A DNA stretch of 64,000 bases, taken from NCBI RefSeq assembly GCF_013359735.1, contig NZ_JABFMX010000014.1, positions 61,449 to 125,448 on the forward strand, in the 5' to 3' direction. Numbering within the stretch: position 1 is the first letter of the stretch; every line of letters begins with the position of its first letter. Position numbers and translations under genes: made by a program. The notes beneath the pieces were generated by a model that saw only the letters and a list, made by a program, of their open reading frames with translations, had not been told where the DNA came from and searched no databases. Below are positions 7,321 to 15,780 of the stretch, piece after piece. This stretch comes from Arthrobacter sp. C9C5. Lineage in GTDB: Bacteria > Actinomycetota > Actinomycetes > Actinomycetales > Micrococcaceae.

Positions 7321-8157
7321 ATGGCGAACTACACTGCCGCTGATATCAAGGCTCTGCGCGAGCGCACCGGCGCCGGCATGATGGATGTCAAGAAGGCTCT
7401 TGACGAAGCCAACGGTGACGCCGAGAAGGCCATCGAAATCATCCGCATCAAGGGCCTCAAGGGCGCTACCAAGCGCGAAGGCCGCTCCACCGCAGAAGGC
7501 CTGGTTGCTGCCAAGGTCGACGGCGGCGTCGGCGTGATGATCGAGGTCAACTGCGAGACCGACTTCGTCGCCAAGGCTGACAAGTTCATCCAGCTCGCCG
7601 ACAAGGTGCTCGCTGTTGCTGTTGAGTCCGGCGCTGCCGACCTCGACACCCTGCTGGCCACCGACGTCGACGGCAAGCCGCTCTCCGAGGTTGTCGTCGA
7701 AGAAGGCGCCATCCTGGGCGAGAAGGTCGTCGTCCGCCGCATTGCCCGCATCGAGGCCCCGACGGTCGACGCGTACCTGCACAAGACCTCCAAGGACCTC
7801 CCGGCCCAGGTCGGCGTGCTGTTCGCCGTTGACGGCGAAGGCGACGCTGCTGCCACCGCCGCCCACGACGTCGCCGTGCACATCGCCGCGATGGCCCCGA
7901 ACTACCTGACCCGCGAGGACGTCCCGTCCGAGCTGGTCGAGTCCGAGCGCCGCATCGCCGAGGAAACCGCCAAGGCCGAGGGCAAGCCCGAGGCTGCCAT
8001 GACCAAGATTGTGGAAGGCCGCGTTACCGGCTTCTACAAGGGCGAGGTCCTCATTGACCAGGCATTCGCCAAGGATGCCAAGAAGTCCGTCGCGCAGGTC
8101 CTCGAAGAGGCCGGCGTCAAGGCAACCGCTTTCACGCGCTTCCGCGTCGGTTCCTAA
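7321..8157 (+). CDS. tsf: Translation elongation factor Ts
   Basis: A 278-aa protein of usual length. The N-terminal UBA-like domain (ADIKALRERTGAGMMDVKKA) is followed by the EF-Tu contact motif in CETDFVAK near residue 80, which reaches the Mg site of EF-Tu, and then the two core subdomains ending GVKATAFTRFRVGS. It exchanges GDP for GTP on EF-Tu in the cytoplasm. An AGAGGGGTTCAC site precedes the ATG. The gene lies 143 bases after rpsB and ends before a clear terminator, so the rpsB-tsf unit is separate from pyrH. Confidence 0.98.
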   Translation: MANYTAADIKALRERTGAGMMDVKKALDEANGDAEKAIEIIRIKGLKGATKREGRSTAEGLVAAKVDGGVGVMIEVNCETDFVAKADKFIQLADKVLAVAVESGAADLDTLLATDVDGKPLSEVVVEEGAILGEKVVVRRIARIEAPTVDAYLHKTSKDLPAQVGVLFAVDGEGDAAATAAHDVAVHIAAMAPNYLTREDVPSELVESERRIAEETAKAEGKPEAAMTKIVEGRVTGFYKGEVLIDQAFAKDAKKSVAQVLEEAGVKATAFTRFRVGS

Positions 8158-8172
8158 GTAAGTCTCGCTGAG

Positions 8173-8202
8173 GGGGTGGTCACTGCGGTGGCCACCCCTT
8201 TT
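8173..8202 (+). terminator. Rho-independent terminator after tsf
   Basis: GGGGTGGTCAC pairs with GTGGCCACCCC (11 bp, one G-U) around TGCG and is followed by TTTT. It closes the rpsB-tsf unit 15 bases after the tsf stop. Confidence 0.9.
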
Positions 8203-8294
8203 GCATGCACCCGCGAACGCTGGCCCGGGGCGGAATGCAGCCTTTGGCCCCCGGCACGATAACCTTTTTCAGAGCTCACCAACGGGAAGGCACC

Positions 8295-9032
8295 ATGGAT
8301 ACCGTCAACAATTCAGCCCAGCCGAAGAAGACCAGGCGCCGCGTGCTCCTGAAGCTTTCCGGCGAGGTCTTCGGCGGCGGGAAACTGGGCGTTGACCCGG
8401 ACACCGTCCGCGGAGTCGCCAAGCAGATCGCGGCCGCTGTCCCGGACGTCGAGGTCGCTATCGTCGTCGGCGGCGGGAACTTCTTCCGCGGCGCCGAACT
8501 CTCGCAGAGCGGCATGGACCGCTCCCGCGCCGACTACATGGGCATGCTCGGCACCGTGATGAACTGCCTCGCCCTCCAGGACTTCCTGGAACAGGCCGGC
8601 GTGGAGACCCGCGTGCAGAGCGCCATCACCATGGGCCAGGTGGCCGAGGCCTATATCCCGCGCCGCGCCATCCGCCACATGGAGAAGGGCCGGGTCGTGA
8701 TCTTCGGTGCCGGCGCCGGCCTGCCGTACTTCTCCACCGACACCGTCGCCGCGCAGCGCGCCATGGAGGTGCACGCCGACGTCGTCCTGATGGCCAAGAG
8801 CGGGGTCGACGGCGTCTACACCGCCGATCCTAAGAAGGACCCCTCTGCCGAGAAGCTGCACCGGCTCAGCTACGACGAGGCCCTGCGCCGCGATATCCGG
8901 GTCATGGACCAGACGGCGATGACCATGTGCAAGGACAACAACCTGACCATGGTGGTGTTCGGCATGGAGGGCGAAGGCAACGTCACCCGGGCCATCCGCG
9001 GCGAGGACCTGGGCACCGTAGTCACCCCCTAG
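8295..9032 (+). CDS. pyrH: UMP kinase
   Basis: A 245-aa amino acid kinase-fold enzyme that phosphorylates UMP to UDP using ATP. Motifs: [14 protein letters not shown] (lysine and glycine-rich phosphate loop), [11 protein letters not shown], the UMP-site region around [16 protein letters not shown], and [12 protein letters not shown] near residue 175. The frame is open 30 codons upstream, but the ATG chosen follows GGGAAGG at proper distance and begins [12 protein letters not shown]. It starts the pyrH-frr-cdsA unit; GATAAC near 8258 is a plausible minus-10 element. Confidence 0.97.
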   Translation: MDTVNNSAQPKKTRRRVLLKLSGEVFGGGKLGVDPDTVRGVAKQIAAAVPDVEVAIVVGGGNFFRGAELSQSGMDRSRADYMGMLGTVMNCLALQDFLEQAGVETRVQSAITMGQVAEAYIPRRAIRHMEKGRVVIFGAGAGLPYFSTDTVAAQRAMEVHADVVLMAKSGVDGVYTADPKKDPSAEKLHRLSYDEALRRDIRVMDQTAMTMCKDNNLTMVVFGMEGEGNVTRAIRGEDLGTVVTP

Positions 9033-9106
9033 CTGCGGCTAGGATGTTTTTAGGACAGCTCCGCTCCCCGGGCAAAGGGGTGCGCACCAATTTCTGAGGA
9101 GAGAAC

Positions 9107-9664
9107 GTGATCGAAGAAACCTTGCTCGAAGCCGGGGACAAGATGGACAAGGCGGTTGAGGTAGCCAAGGAAGACTTCGCCTCGATCCGCACCGGACGTG
9201 CCACCCCGGGCCTGTACAACAAGGTCCTGGTGGACTACTACGGTTCGCCGACGCCGCTGCAGCAGCTGGCCTCCTTCGCTGTCCCGGACGCCCGCACCAT
9301 CCTCATCACCCCGTTCGACAAGACCGCCCTGCGGGACATCGAGCGGGCCCTGAGCGACTCCGAGGTGGGCGCCAACCCCTCCAACGACGGCAACGTCATC
9401 CGGATCACCATCCCGGAGCTGACCAAGGAACGCCGCAAGGAATACGTCAAGATCGTCAAGTCCAAGGGCGAGGACGCCAAGGTGTCCATCCGCAACATCC
9501 GCCGCAAGGCCAAGGAAACCCTGGACAAGCTGGTCAAGGATGGCGAAGCCGGCGAGGACGAGGGAACCCGTGGCGAGAAGGAACTCGACGCCCTGACCAA
9601 GGCCCACGTCGACGGCATCGACGAGCTGCTCAAGCGCAAGGAAGCCGAGCTGCTCGAGGTCTGA
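9107..9664 (+). CDS. frr: Ribosome recycling factor
   Basis: A 185-aa protein, the standard length. It shows the family blocks [20 protein letters not shown] near the N-terminus, the [13 protein letters not shown] hinge, and the long three-helix bundle with [22 protein letters not shown] acts with EF-G to split the post-termination ribosome. The start may be GTG (ATCGAAGAAACC follows), with GAGGAGAGAAC just upstream. Its stop overlaps the cdsA start by one base, so the two are translationally coupled. Confidence 0.97.
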   Translation: MIEETLLEAGDKMDKAVEVAKEDFASIRTGRATPGLYNKVLVDYYGSPTPLQQLASFAVPDARTILITPFDKTALRDIERALSDSEVGANPSNDGNVIRITIPELTKERRKEYVKIVKSKGEDAKVSIRNIRRKAKETLDKLVKDGEAGEDEGTRGEKELDALTKAHVDGIDELLKRKEAELLEV

Positions 9665-10584
9665 TGGGGGACGAACAGCAGGCACCCGGACCGCGCGTCC
9701 GGGTGCGGGGGAAAGAGCGGAAGAATCCGACGCCGAAGGCCGGCAGGAACCTTCCTGCCGCCACGGCGGTTGGCCTTGCCATGCTCTTCGCCGTGCTGGG
9801 CGGCCTGCTGTTCCTGCCCCTGGCCTTCGTGCTGATCGTCACCGCCTTCGCCGTCTTCGGCGTCTGGGAGGTGTTCCGTGCGCTGGAGGCCTCCGGCACC
9901 CGGCTGCCCATCATCCCGGCGATGACGGGCACCGTGGCGATGCCGCTCGCAGCCTACTTCGGCGGCCCCGAAAGCCTGCTGTTCGCGCTGCTGCTGAGCA
10001 GCGTCGCGGTGCTCCTGTGGCGCTCCCTCGAGGGGGCGGCCGGGTCCGCGCGCAGCATCTTCGCCGGCGTCTTCACGATGACGTGGGTGCCGTTCCTGAT
10101 CAGCTTTGCTGTGCTGCCGCTGCATGCCTCCGGCGGCGTCACCCCGATCGGGCCCTGGCCCGGCGGCGTGGTGCCGATCGGTGCCTGGCAGATCGGCACC
10201 CTGCTGCTTCTGGTGGTCTCCAACGACACCTTCGGCTACCTCGTCGGCGCCTCTCTGGGCAAGCACCCGATGGCCCCGAAGATCAGTCCGAAGAAGTCCT
10301 GGGAGGGCTTCGGCGGGTCGATCGCGGGCGCTGTGCTGGTCGGCATCCTCGCCAGCGTGTTCGTGCTGGGCGAACCCTGGTGGTTCGGCGCCGCCCTCGC
10401 CGTGGGCATGGTCGCCGCGGCGACCGCCGGCGACCTGGCCGAATCCATGGTCAAACGTGAACTCGGCATCAAGGACATGAGCAGCATCCTGCCTGGCCAC
10501 GGGGGAGTCATGGACCGCCTCGACTCCATCGTTTTCGCCTCCCCGGTGGCATTCATGATCTTCTCCGCCGGCGCCGGCGGCTAA
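9664..10584 (+). CDS. cdsA: Phosphatidate cytidylyltransferase
   Basis: A 306-aa integral membrane enzyme that makes CDP-diacylglycerol from phosphatidic acid and CTP, the branch point of phospholipid synthesis. A basic cytoplasmic N-terminus of about 35 residues precedes some eight membrane helices. The family signature appears late: SPKKSWEGFGGSIAG, then GDLAESMVKRELGIKDMSSILPGHGGVMDRLDS, which holds the metal-binding acidic residues. The start overlaps the frr stop. The order pyrH-frr-cdsA is conserved in most bacteria. Confidence 0.96.
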   Translation: MGDEQQAPGPRVRVRGKERKNPTPKAGRNLPAATAVGLAMLFAVLGGLLFLPLAFVLIVTAFAVFGVWEVFRALEASGTRLPIIPAMTGTVAMPLAAYFGGPESLLFALLLSSVAVLLWRSLEGAAGSARSIFAGVFTMTWVPFLISFAVLPLHASGGVTPIGPWPGGVVPIGAWQIGTLLLLVVSNDTFGYLVGASLGKHPMAPKISPKKSWEGFGGSIAGAVLVGILASVFVLGEPWWFGAALAVGMVAAATAGDLAESMVKRELGIKDMSSILPGHGGVMDRLDSIVFASPVAFMIFSAGAGG

Positions 10585-10686
10585 GGCGGCATCCCGCCTC
10601 CTCCCGGTGCCTAGAATGGTGCCGGGCAAACACGCCTGAAGTTGGCGCAACCAGAGCCGAACGGCATCGAAGGAAACATAGTTACA

Positions 10687-11265
10687 GTGGACATTCAACG
10701 GCAGATTCCGGCCTCCTTTGACCGCGTGCAGCGGAACCAGTACGGCTACAACGCCAAGCAGGTGGACCAGTTCCTGCAGCGCGCGCGGGTCTCATTTGAA
10801 ACACCCCACGCCGCGGGACGGGCGGTCAAGAGCGCCGACGTCCGGGCCGTCTCCTTCGACCCGGTCAAGGGCGGCTACTCCGCCGCCGGGGTGGACGCTG
10901 CCCTGGACCGCCTCGAGGACGCCCTGGCCCGCCGGGAACGCGACGAACTGATCGGGGAGCGCGGCGAGGAAGCCTGGCTGCGTGAAATCGGCCGGCTCGC
11001 GGGCCTGCTCCGCGGCCGCCTGCACCGCCCCGACGGCCAGCGCTTCCGGCGCCCGGCCAAGGCCAAGGTGCGCAGCTACAACACCACCGACGTCGACGAC
11101 CTTTGCCACGAGCTGATCGGCTACCTCGAGGAAGACCAGCCGCTCAGCGTGGACAACATCCGCCGCGCCGTCTTCCGCCCCGCCGTCGGACGCGAAGGCT
11201 ACGAGGAAAGCCAGGTGGACGCGTTCCTGGACCGCGTCGTCGAACTCATGGCCGCGATCGACTGA
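10687..11265 (+). CDS. DivIVA-domain protein
   Basis: A 192-aa cytoplasmic protein. The start is taken as a GTG (DIQRQIPASFDRV) with AAGGAA ten bases upstream, although the frame is open slightly further. Two DivIVA-like segments are visible, each with the G-Y-x-x-x-x-V-D-x-F/A-L pattern: QYGYNAKQVDQFLQRAR and GGYSAAGVDAALDRLED near the N-terminus, and a third copy, REGYEESQVDAFLDRVVEL, at the C-terminus. Short DivIVA-domain proteins bind curved membrane or partner proteins; the exact role here is unknown. A TAGAAT minus-10-like box lies at 10612-10617, so it may have its own promoter after cdsA. Confidence 0.78.
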   Translation: MDIQRQIPASFDRVQRNQYGYNAKQVDQFLQRARVSFETPHAAGRAVKSADVRAVSFDPVKGGYSAAGVDAALDRLEDALARRERDELIGERGEEAWLREIGRLAGLLRGRLHRPDGQRFRRPAKAKVRSYNTTDVDDLCHELIGYLEEDQPLSVDNIRRAVFRPAVGREGYEESQVDAFLDRVVELMAAID

Positions 11266-11309
11266 CGTCAACGACTGACGCCACCGGCTGACGCGTCACC
11301 AGCAAATGG

Positions 11310-12776
11310 TCACCGTTCGGTGGCGAGCGGCCGTTCCGGGGTGTGCAGCCGTGTCATCAGCCGGGTGATGGTCCGCGGAACCCGGCCCTGGGTGGAGCGC
11401 GAGACGAGGACCATTACCGTGAAGGCAGCCGGGACCGTCCACGCGGCCGGCTGCGCGAGCCACGGCGGCGTGCCGGCGGAGCCCAGCATGGCGCCGGCCA
11501 GCATGGAGCCGCCGCAGGACACCGCCCCGGTCAGCATTCCGGCGATCGCGCCGGCGTCTGTCAGCCCGCGCCACCAGATGCCCAGCAACAGCACCGGGCA
11601 GATGGTCGAGGCCGTGAAGGCAAAGACCAGCCCCACGCTCCCGGCCAGCGCTGTGGAGTCCGTCATGGTCGCGATCGCCAGCGGAACCACTGCCGAGATC
11701 AGGGCGGCGAGCCGGAACCCGCGCACGCTGCCGCCCAGGATGTCCTGGCTGATGACGCCCGCCAGCGACACCACCAGCCCCGAGGTGGTGGATAGGAAGG
11801 CGGCGAAGGCGCCCGCCACCACCAGCGCTGAGAGCAGGTCGCCTGCCGTTCCGCCGATCATCCGCCCCGGGAGCAGCAGCACCAGGGCATCGGCCTGGCC
11901 GCTCTTGGCCAGCCCCGGGGCGAACGTCCGCCCGATCAGGCCGTACGCCGTCGGGAACAGGTAGAAGACGGAGAGCAGGCCGAGCACAATCAGGGTGGTC
12001 CGGCGCGCCGACTGGCCGTCCGGGTTGGTGTAGAAGCGCACCAGCACGTGCGGCAGCCCCAAGGTCCCGAACAGCAGCGCCACCAGCAGCGAGATGTTCT
12101 GGTACGGTCCGGCCGGGGCCATCGCGGTGGGGTTCACCGACGCCTCGGCGACCGCGCGGGAGCCGTTGCCGGCCAGCACCAGCAGGATGAACAGCGCAGG
12201 GACGGCCAGCGCAGTCAGCTTCAGCCAGTACTGGAACGCCTGGACGAAGGTGATGGAGCGCATCCCGCCGGACACCACCGTCACGCACACGACGGCGACC
12301 ACGGCCACCTGCCCCACCCAGGCCGGCAGCCCGGTGGTGATCCTGATGGCCAGCGCCGCGCCGTGGAGTTGCGGGACGATGTAGAGCCAGCCGACCACCA
12401 CCACCACGAAGCTCGTGACCCGGCGGACCGCCCGGGAATCCAGCCGGGCCTCGGTGAAATCGGGAATCGTGTACGCGCCGGACCGGCGGAGCGGGGCGGC
12501 CACGAACAGCAGGAGCATCAGATAGCCGGCCGTGTACCCGACCGGGTACCACAAGGCGTCGGTGCCGGAGAGCAGGATGAGTCCGGCGACGCCGAGGAAA
12601 CTGGCGGCGGACAGGTACTCGCCGCCGATCGCCGAGGCGTTCCACCAGGGCCGCACCGTGCGGGAGGCGACGTAGAAGTCCCCGGTGGTGCGCGAGACCC
12701 GGAGGCCGTAGAAACCAATGACGGCGGTGGCCAGCGAGACGGCGGCGAAGGCCGCGATGCCGACGACCGGGTTCAC
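11310..12776 (-). CDS. Sodium:solute symporter (SSS family), acetate/monocarboxylate type
   Basis: A 488-aa membrane protein with about 13 helices. SSS signatures include ASRTVRPWWNASAIGGEYLSA in the first helices, the conserved region LGLPHVLVRFYTNPD around residue 235, and TTSGLVVSLAGVISQD. Relatives such as ActP carry acetate, pyruvate or related monocarboxylates with Na+. The start is a GTG with GTGAGG nearby upstream. It is last in a four-gene minus-strand operon: histidine kinase, response regulator, small membrane subunit, symporter. That placement suggests the two-component system controls this carrier. Substrate is inferred only. Confidence 0.85.
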   Translation of the reverse strand: MNPVVGIAAFAAVSLATAVIGFYGLRVSRTTGDFYVASRTVRPWWNASAIGGEYLSAASFLGVAGLILLSGTDALWYPVGYTAGYLMLLLFVAAPLRRSGAYTIPDFTEARLDSRAVRRVTSFVVVVVGWLYIVPQLHGAALAIRITTGLPAWVGQVAVVAVVCVTVVSGGMRSITFVQAFQYWLKLTALAVPALFILLVLAGNGSRAVAEASVNPTAMAPAGPYQNISLLVALLFGTLGLPHVLVRFYTNPDGQSARRTTLIVLGLLSVFYLFPTAYGLIGRTFAPGLAKSGQADALVLLLPGRMIGGTAGDLLSALVVAGAFAAFLSTTSGLVVSLAGVISQDILGGSVRGFRLAALISAVVPLAIATMTDSTALAGSVGLVFAFTASTICPVLLLGIWWRGLTDAGAIAGMLTGAVSCGGSMLAGAMLGSAGTPPWLAQPAAWTVPAAFTVMVLVSRSTQGRVPRTITRLMTRLHTPERPLATER

Positions 12777-12783
12777 CCGTGCC

Positions 12784-13170
12784 TCACTTGTCCCCGGTCA
12801 GGTCGCGGTAGCGGGACTCGTTCCGCGCGGCCGTGCGGACGTACAGCCAGGCGCTGAGCCCGATCACCGGGTAGATCCCGGCGCCCAGCAGGACCCAGTC
12901 GAAGGGCAGCCCCGCGATCCGCAGTTCGGCCAGGCCCGGCACCAGCCCCAGCATCAGCGCGAAGGCGAGCAGGATGAGCAGGAAGCCGGCGGCCACCACC
13001 ACGCCGAGCCGGAGCTGGGAACGGATCAGTGAGCGGACGAACACCTGCCCGGCGTCGGATTCCTCGGCGGCCTCGCGCGTGTCGGCGGCCGAGCGCCCGG
13101 CGGCGATGCTGCCCGACGCGGCGCTGCCCACCGTGAAGCTGCGCGGAGCGGTGACGCGGACCCGGGTCAT
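12784..13170 (-). CDS. Small membrane partner of the SSS symporter
   Basis: A 128-aa protein with a polar N-terminus of about 50 residues, then two membrane helices (around 55-78 and 88-112) and a charged tail (NESRYRDL). The layout and position match the DUF485/DUF4212-like small proteins usually paired with SSS carriers. Its ATG overlaps the stop of the response regulator gene by four bases, and the symporter GTG follows its stop within eight bases, so all three are coupled. Function is unproven; a stabilising or gating subunit is inferred. Confidence 0.7.
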   Translation of the reverse strand: MTRVRVTAPRSFTVGSAASGSIAAGRSAADTREAAEESDAGQVFVRSLIRSQLRLGVVVAAGFLLILLAFALMLGLVPGLAELRIAGLPFDWVLLGAGIYPVIGLSAWLYVRTAARNESRYRDLTGDK

Positions 13171-13886
13171 GCCTGCGGCCGGATCCGGGTCGCCTCGAGT
13201 TTCTCCCGGACCGGCGGCAGGTGCCGGCGGCTGATCGGCAGTTCGGCCCCGGCGACGGTCACGCTGGGACGGGCCGCGGCCAGTTTCATGTGCCCGACGT
13301 GGTTCAGGGCGATCAGGTACGAGCGGTGGATACGCAGGAATCCGGCATCGGCCCACTGCTGCTCGAGGTCTGCCAGCGGCACCCGGATGAGGTAGCTGGC
13401 GTCCGCGGTGTGCAGCCGGGCGTAGTCGCCCTGCGCCTGGACGTAGGTGACGTCCTCGCGCCGGATCATCTTGGTGGTGCCGCCCAGATCCACCGTGATC
13501 ATCTCCGGCGCCGGTGCACCCTCACGGATCAGCTCACTGATGCGGCCGATCGACCTGGCCAGCCGCTCGGCGCGGACCGGCTTGAGCAGGTAGTCGACGG
13601 CGGCCAGCTCGAACGCCTCCAGCGCGCAGTCCTCGTCGGCGGTGACGAAGACGACGGCGGGCGGCTTGGCGCTGCGGGCGATGACACGGGCAATGTCCAG
13701 GCCGGAGAGGGCCGGCATATGGATGTCCAGGAACACGGCGTCGACCTCCTGGGACTCGAGGGCGCGCAGCGCCTCGGCGCCGGAGGAGGCACGGTGGATC
13801 GCCCCGATCCGCTCGTCCCGGCCCAGCAGGAAGGCCAACTCCTCGACAGCGGGCAGCTCGTCATCGGCGACGAGGACGTTAATCAT
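13167..13886 (-). CDS. LytTR-family response regulator
   Basis: A 239-aa two-domain regulator. The receiver domain (about 1-120) has the acidic pair DDE, the phosphoacceptor Asp in FLDIHMP (residue 54) and the Lys in LLKPVR. The C-terminal LytTR domain (about 140-235) has the typical VTYVQAQGDYARLHT strand and the HRSYLIAL helix. LytTR proteins bind direct repeats spaced about one turn apart through loops. It sits between its cognate kinase and the transporter genes. In other bacteria such pairs (BtsSR, YpdAB, LytST) sense pyruvate and control its transport. Confidence 0.92.
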   Translation of the reverse strand: MINVLVADDELPAVEELAFLLGRDERIGAIHRASSGAEALRALESQEVDAVFLDIHMPALSGLDIARVIARSAKPPAVVFVTADEDCALEAFELAAVDYLLKPVRAERLARSIGRISELIREGAPAPEMITVDLGGTTKMIRREDVTYVQAQGDYARLHTADASYLIRVPLADLEQQWADAGFLRIHRSYLIALNHVGHMKLAAARPSVTVAGAELPISRRHLPPVREKLEATRIRPQA

Positions 13887-13952
13887 GGTTCTAGGGTACT
13901 GCCGTGGCCGGAATCATCGGCGACGGGCACGGCGCCGGGCACCGCGCCGGGC

Positions 13953-15170
13953 TCAGGCGTCGTGCCGCGGCTGGGATTTGGGCACCCGCATGGTGATCAG
14001 GGTGCCCTCGCCCGGCGCCGTCTCGATCACGAGGCCGTTGTCCTCGCCGTACACCTGCCGCAGCCGGGCATCGACGTTGTGCAGGCCGACGTGTTCGCCG
14101 TCGCTGTGCCCGGCCAGGACGGCACGCAGTTTCTCCGGATCCATGCCGACGCCGTCGTCCTCGATGGTCACCTCGGCGAAGGCGCCGGAATCGTTGGCCG
14201 TGATGGTGATGTGGCCCGGGCCCTCCTTGGCCTCCAGCCCGTGCCGGACCGCGTTCTCCACCAGCGGCTGCAGGCTCAGGAACGGGATGACCGTGCTGAG
14301 CACCTCGGGCGCGATCCGCAGGCTCACCTGCACCCGGTCGCCGAAGCGCGCGCGCTCCAGGAGCAGGTACCGGTCAATGCAGCGCAGCTCCTCGGCCAGC
14401 GTGGTGAAGTCGCCGTGCCGGCGGAAGGAATACCGGGTGAAATCCGCGAACTCCACCACCAGCTCGCGGGCGCGGACCGGGTCGGTGTTGATGAAGGACG
14501 CGATCGCGTTCAGCGAGTTGTAGATGAAGTGCGGGCTGATCTGGGCCCGGAGCGCACGGACCTCGGCCTCCATCAGCAGCGTCCGGGACGCGTCCAGCTC
14601 GGCCAGTTCCACCTGCGTCGCCACCCAGTCGGCCACCTCACTGGTGGCGCGCACCAGCCCCGCGCCGGCTGCCGGGGCGAACGCCGCCACCACGCCCACC
14701 ACCCGGGTGCCGGCCTTGATCGGGGCGATCACGACGGCGCGTTCCACCCCGGGGGCCAGCGGCGCGGCGGCCTTGCCGTTGGCGAGCAGCTGCAGTTCGC
14801 CCGCCGGGATCACGGCGGTGTGGCCGCCCTCCAGTACCTTGGCGGCGAGGCCCATCAAGGCTGGCTTGAGCTCTTCGGCGGCACCGTCCCAGGCCAGCAC
14901 TCCGGTCGTGTCGGTGATCGCCAGGGCATCGCAGCCCAGCAGGCTGCGCAGCTGGCGGCTCGCCTTGGCGGCGCCGGCCGGGTTCAGTCCGGTGCGTAGG
15001 TGCTGGCCTGCGCGGGAAGCCGCGTGCAGCGTCTTGTAGGTGGCGCGTTCCGCGTCGGTACCCAGCTCGCGGAAGGAGCGCAGGACCTTGAGTCCGACGG
15101 CCACGACGACGGCGATCGCCAGGGCGATCACGGCGATCGCCGCGGCGGTGAAGAGGGGAGAGTCCGGCAT
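13953..15170 (-). CDS. LytS-type sensor histidine kinase
   Basis: A 405-aa kinase. A single membrane helix (about residues 5-27) is followed by a GAF-like sensor region (about 60-190), then the His_kinase domain with the phosphorylated His in ISPHFIYNSLNAIASF and a GHKL ATPase domain (QPLVENAVRHGLE, then DDGVGM and GLHNVDARLRQVYG). It lacks the 5TMR-LYT bundle of classical LytS, so it probably senses a cytoplasmic signal. The ATG was chosen over the longer frame because it begins just before the membrane helix. It heads the operon and faces the DUF485-symporter operon across about 230 bases. Confidence 0.88.
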   Translation of the reverse strand: MPDSPLFTAAAIAVIALAIAVVVAVGLKVLRSFRELGTDAERATYKTLHAASRAGQHLRTGLNPAGAAKASRQLRSLLGCDALAITDTTGVLAWDGAAEELKPALMGLAAKVLEGGHTAVIPAGELQLLANGKAAAPLAPGVERAVVIAPIKAGTRVVGVVAAFAPAAGAGLVRATSEVADWVATQVELAELDASRTLLMEAEVRALRAQISPHFIYNSLNAIASFINTDPVRARELVVEFADFTRYSFRRHGDFTTLAEELRCIDRYLLLERARFGDRVQVSLRIAPEVLSTVIPFLSLQPLVENAVRHGLEAKEGPGHITITANDSGAFAEVTIEDDGVGMDPEKLRAVLAGHSDGEHVGLHNVDARLRQVYGEDNGLVIETAPGEGTLITMRVPKSQPRHDA

Positions 15171-15311
15171 GCTGCCAGCGTAGCGCGGCGGCCCGCAGGC
15201 CGGGGGCGAGCACCGGAGGAACGGTCGAAGGGCGCCGTTGGGCGCAGCATCGCGACCGTTGAGCGACAGGAAACACGGCGGTGCTGGAATGTAATACGCA
15301 TCACGGGGCAC

Positions 15312-15327
15312 AGTGATTGCAGTCACA
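15312..15327. promoter_or_regulatory. CRP/GlxR-like site upstream of the DUF485-symporter operon
   Basis: AGTGA-TTGCAG-TCACA differs from the palindrome TGTGA-N6-TCACA in one outer base; the inner GTGA-N6-TCAC is perfect. It lies in the divergent region between the kinase operon and the symporter operon, 73 bases before the DUF485 start. GlxR/CRP proteins bind this sequence with cAMP and commonly control acetate and monocarboxylate genes in actinobacteria. Confidence 0.55.
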
Positions 15328-15399
15328 CAAGGCCGGAAGTCTGTTTCCCGGAGCCCGGGGCACCCGGGGGTGGCTCGCCAGTCTCAATGAGGAGGAACG

Positions 15400-15780
15400 A
15401 TGGGTCACGAAGCCCAAGAAACGGACGCACCGGCGTTCGTGGACTTCAAGGAAGTCCAATCGACGGAGCAGTTCCAGGAACTGCGCAAACGGCACCGCAG
15501 CTTTGTCTTTCCGATGGCCATCGCATTCCTGCTGTGGTACTTCGCCTACGTCCTGCTGGCCGACTACGCGGTGGGCTTCATGTCCACCAAGGTCTGGGGC
15601 AACATCAACATCGGCCTGATCCTGGGCCTGCTGCAGTTCGTCTCCACGTTCGCCATCACCGGCTGGTACGTCAGCTACTCGAACCGGAAACTGGACCCGA
15701 TCGCCGCCGAGATCCGCCACGAAATCGAAGGCCACGAGTTCGACAAGCACGGCAACCGAGTGAGCGGAGAAGCAAAATGA
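15400..15780 (+). CDS. DUF485 membrane protein
   Basis: A 126-aa protein of the DUF485 (YjcH) family. A cytoplasmic N-terminal stretch ends with FQELRKRHRSFVFP, which leads into the first helix (AIAFLLWYFAYVLLADY); a second helix follows around residues 66-88, and the tail is charged. In many bacteria it is encoded directly before the acetate permease ActP and is thought to assist it. A strong GAGGAGGAACG site precedes the ATG, and its stop overlaps the symporter ATG by four bases. Confidence 0.9.
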   Translation: MGHEAQETDAPAFVDFKEVQSTEQFQELRKRHRSFVFPMAIAFLLWYFAYVLLADYAVGFMSTKVWGNINIGLILGLLQFVSTFAITGWYVSYSNRKLDPIAAEIRHEIEGHEFDKHGNRVSGEAK

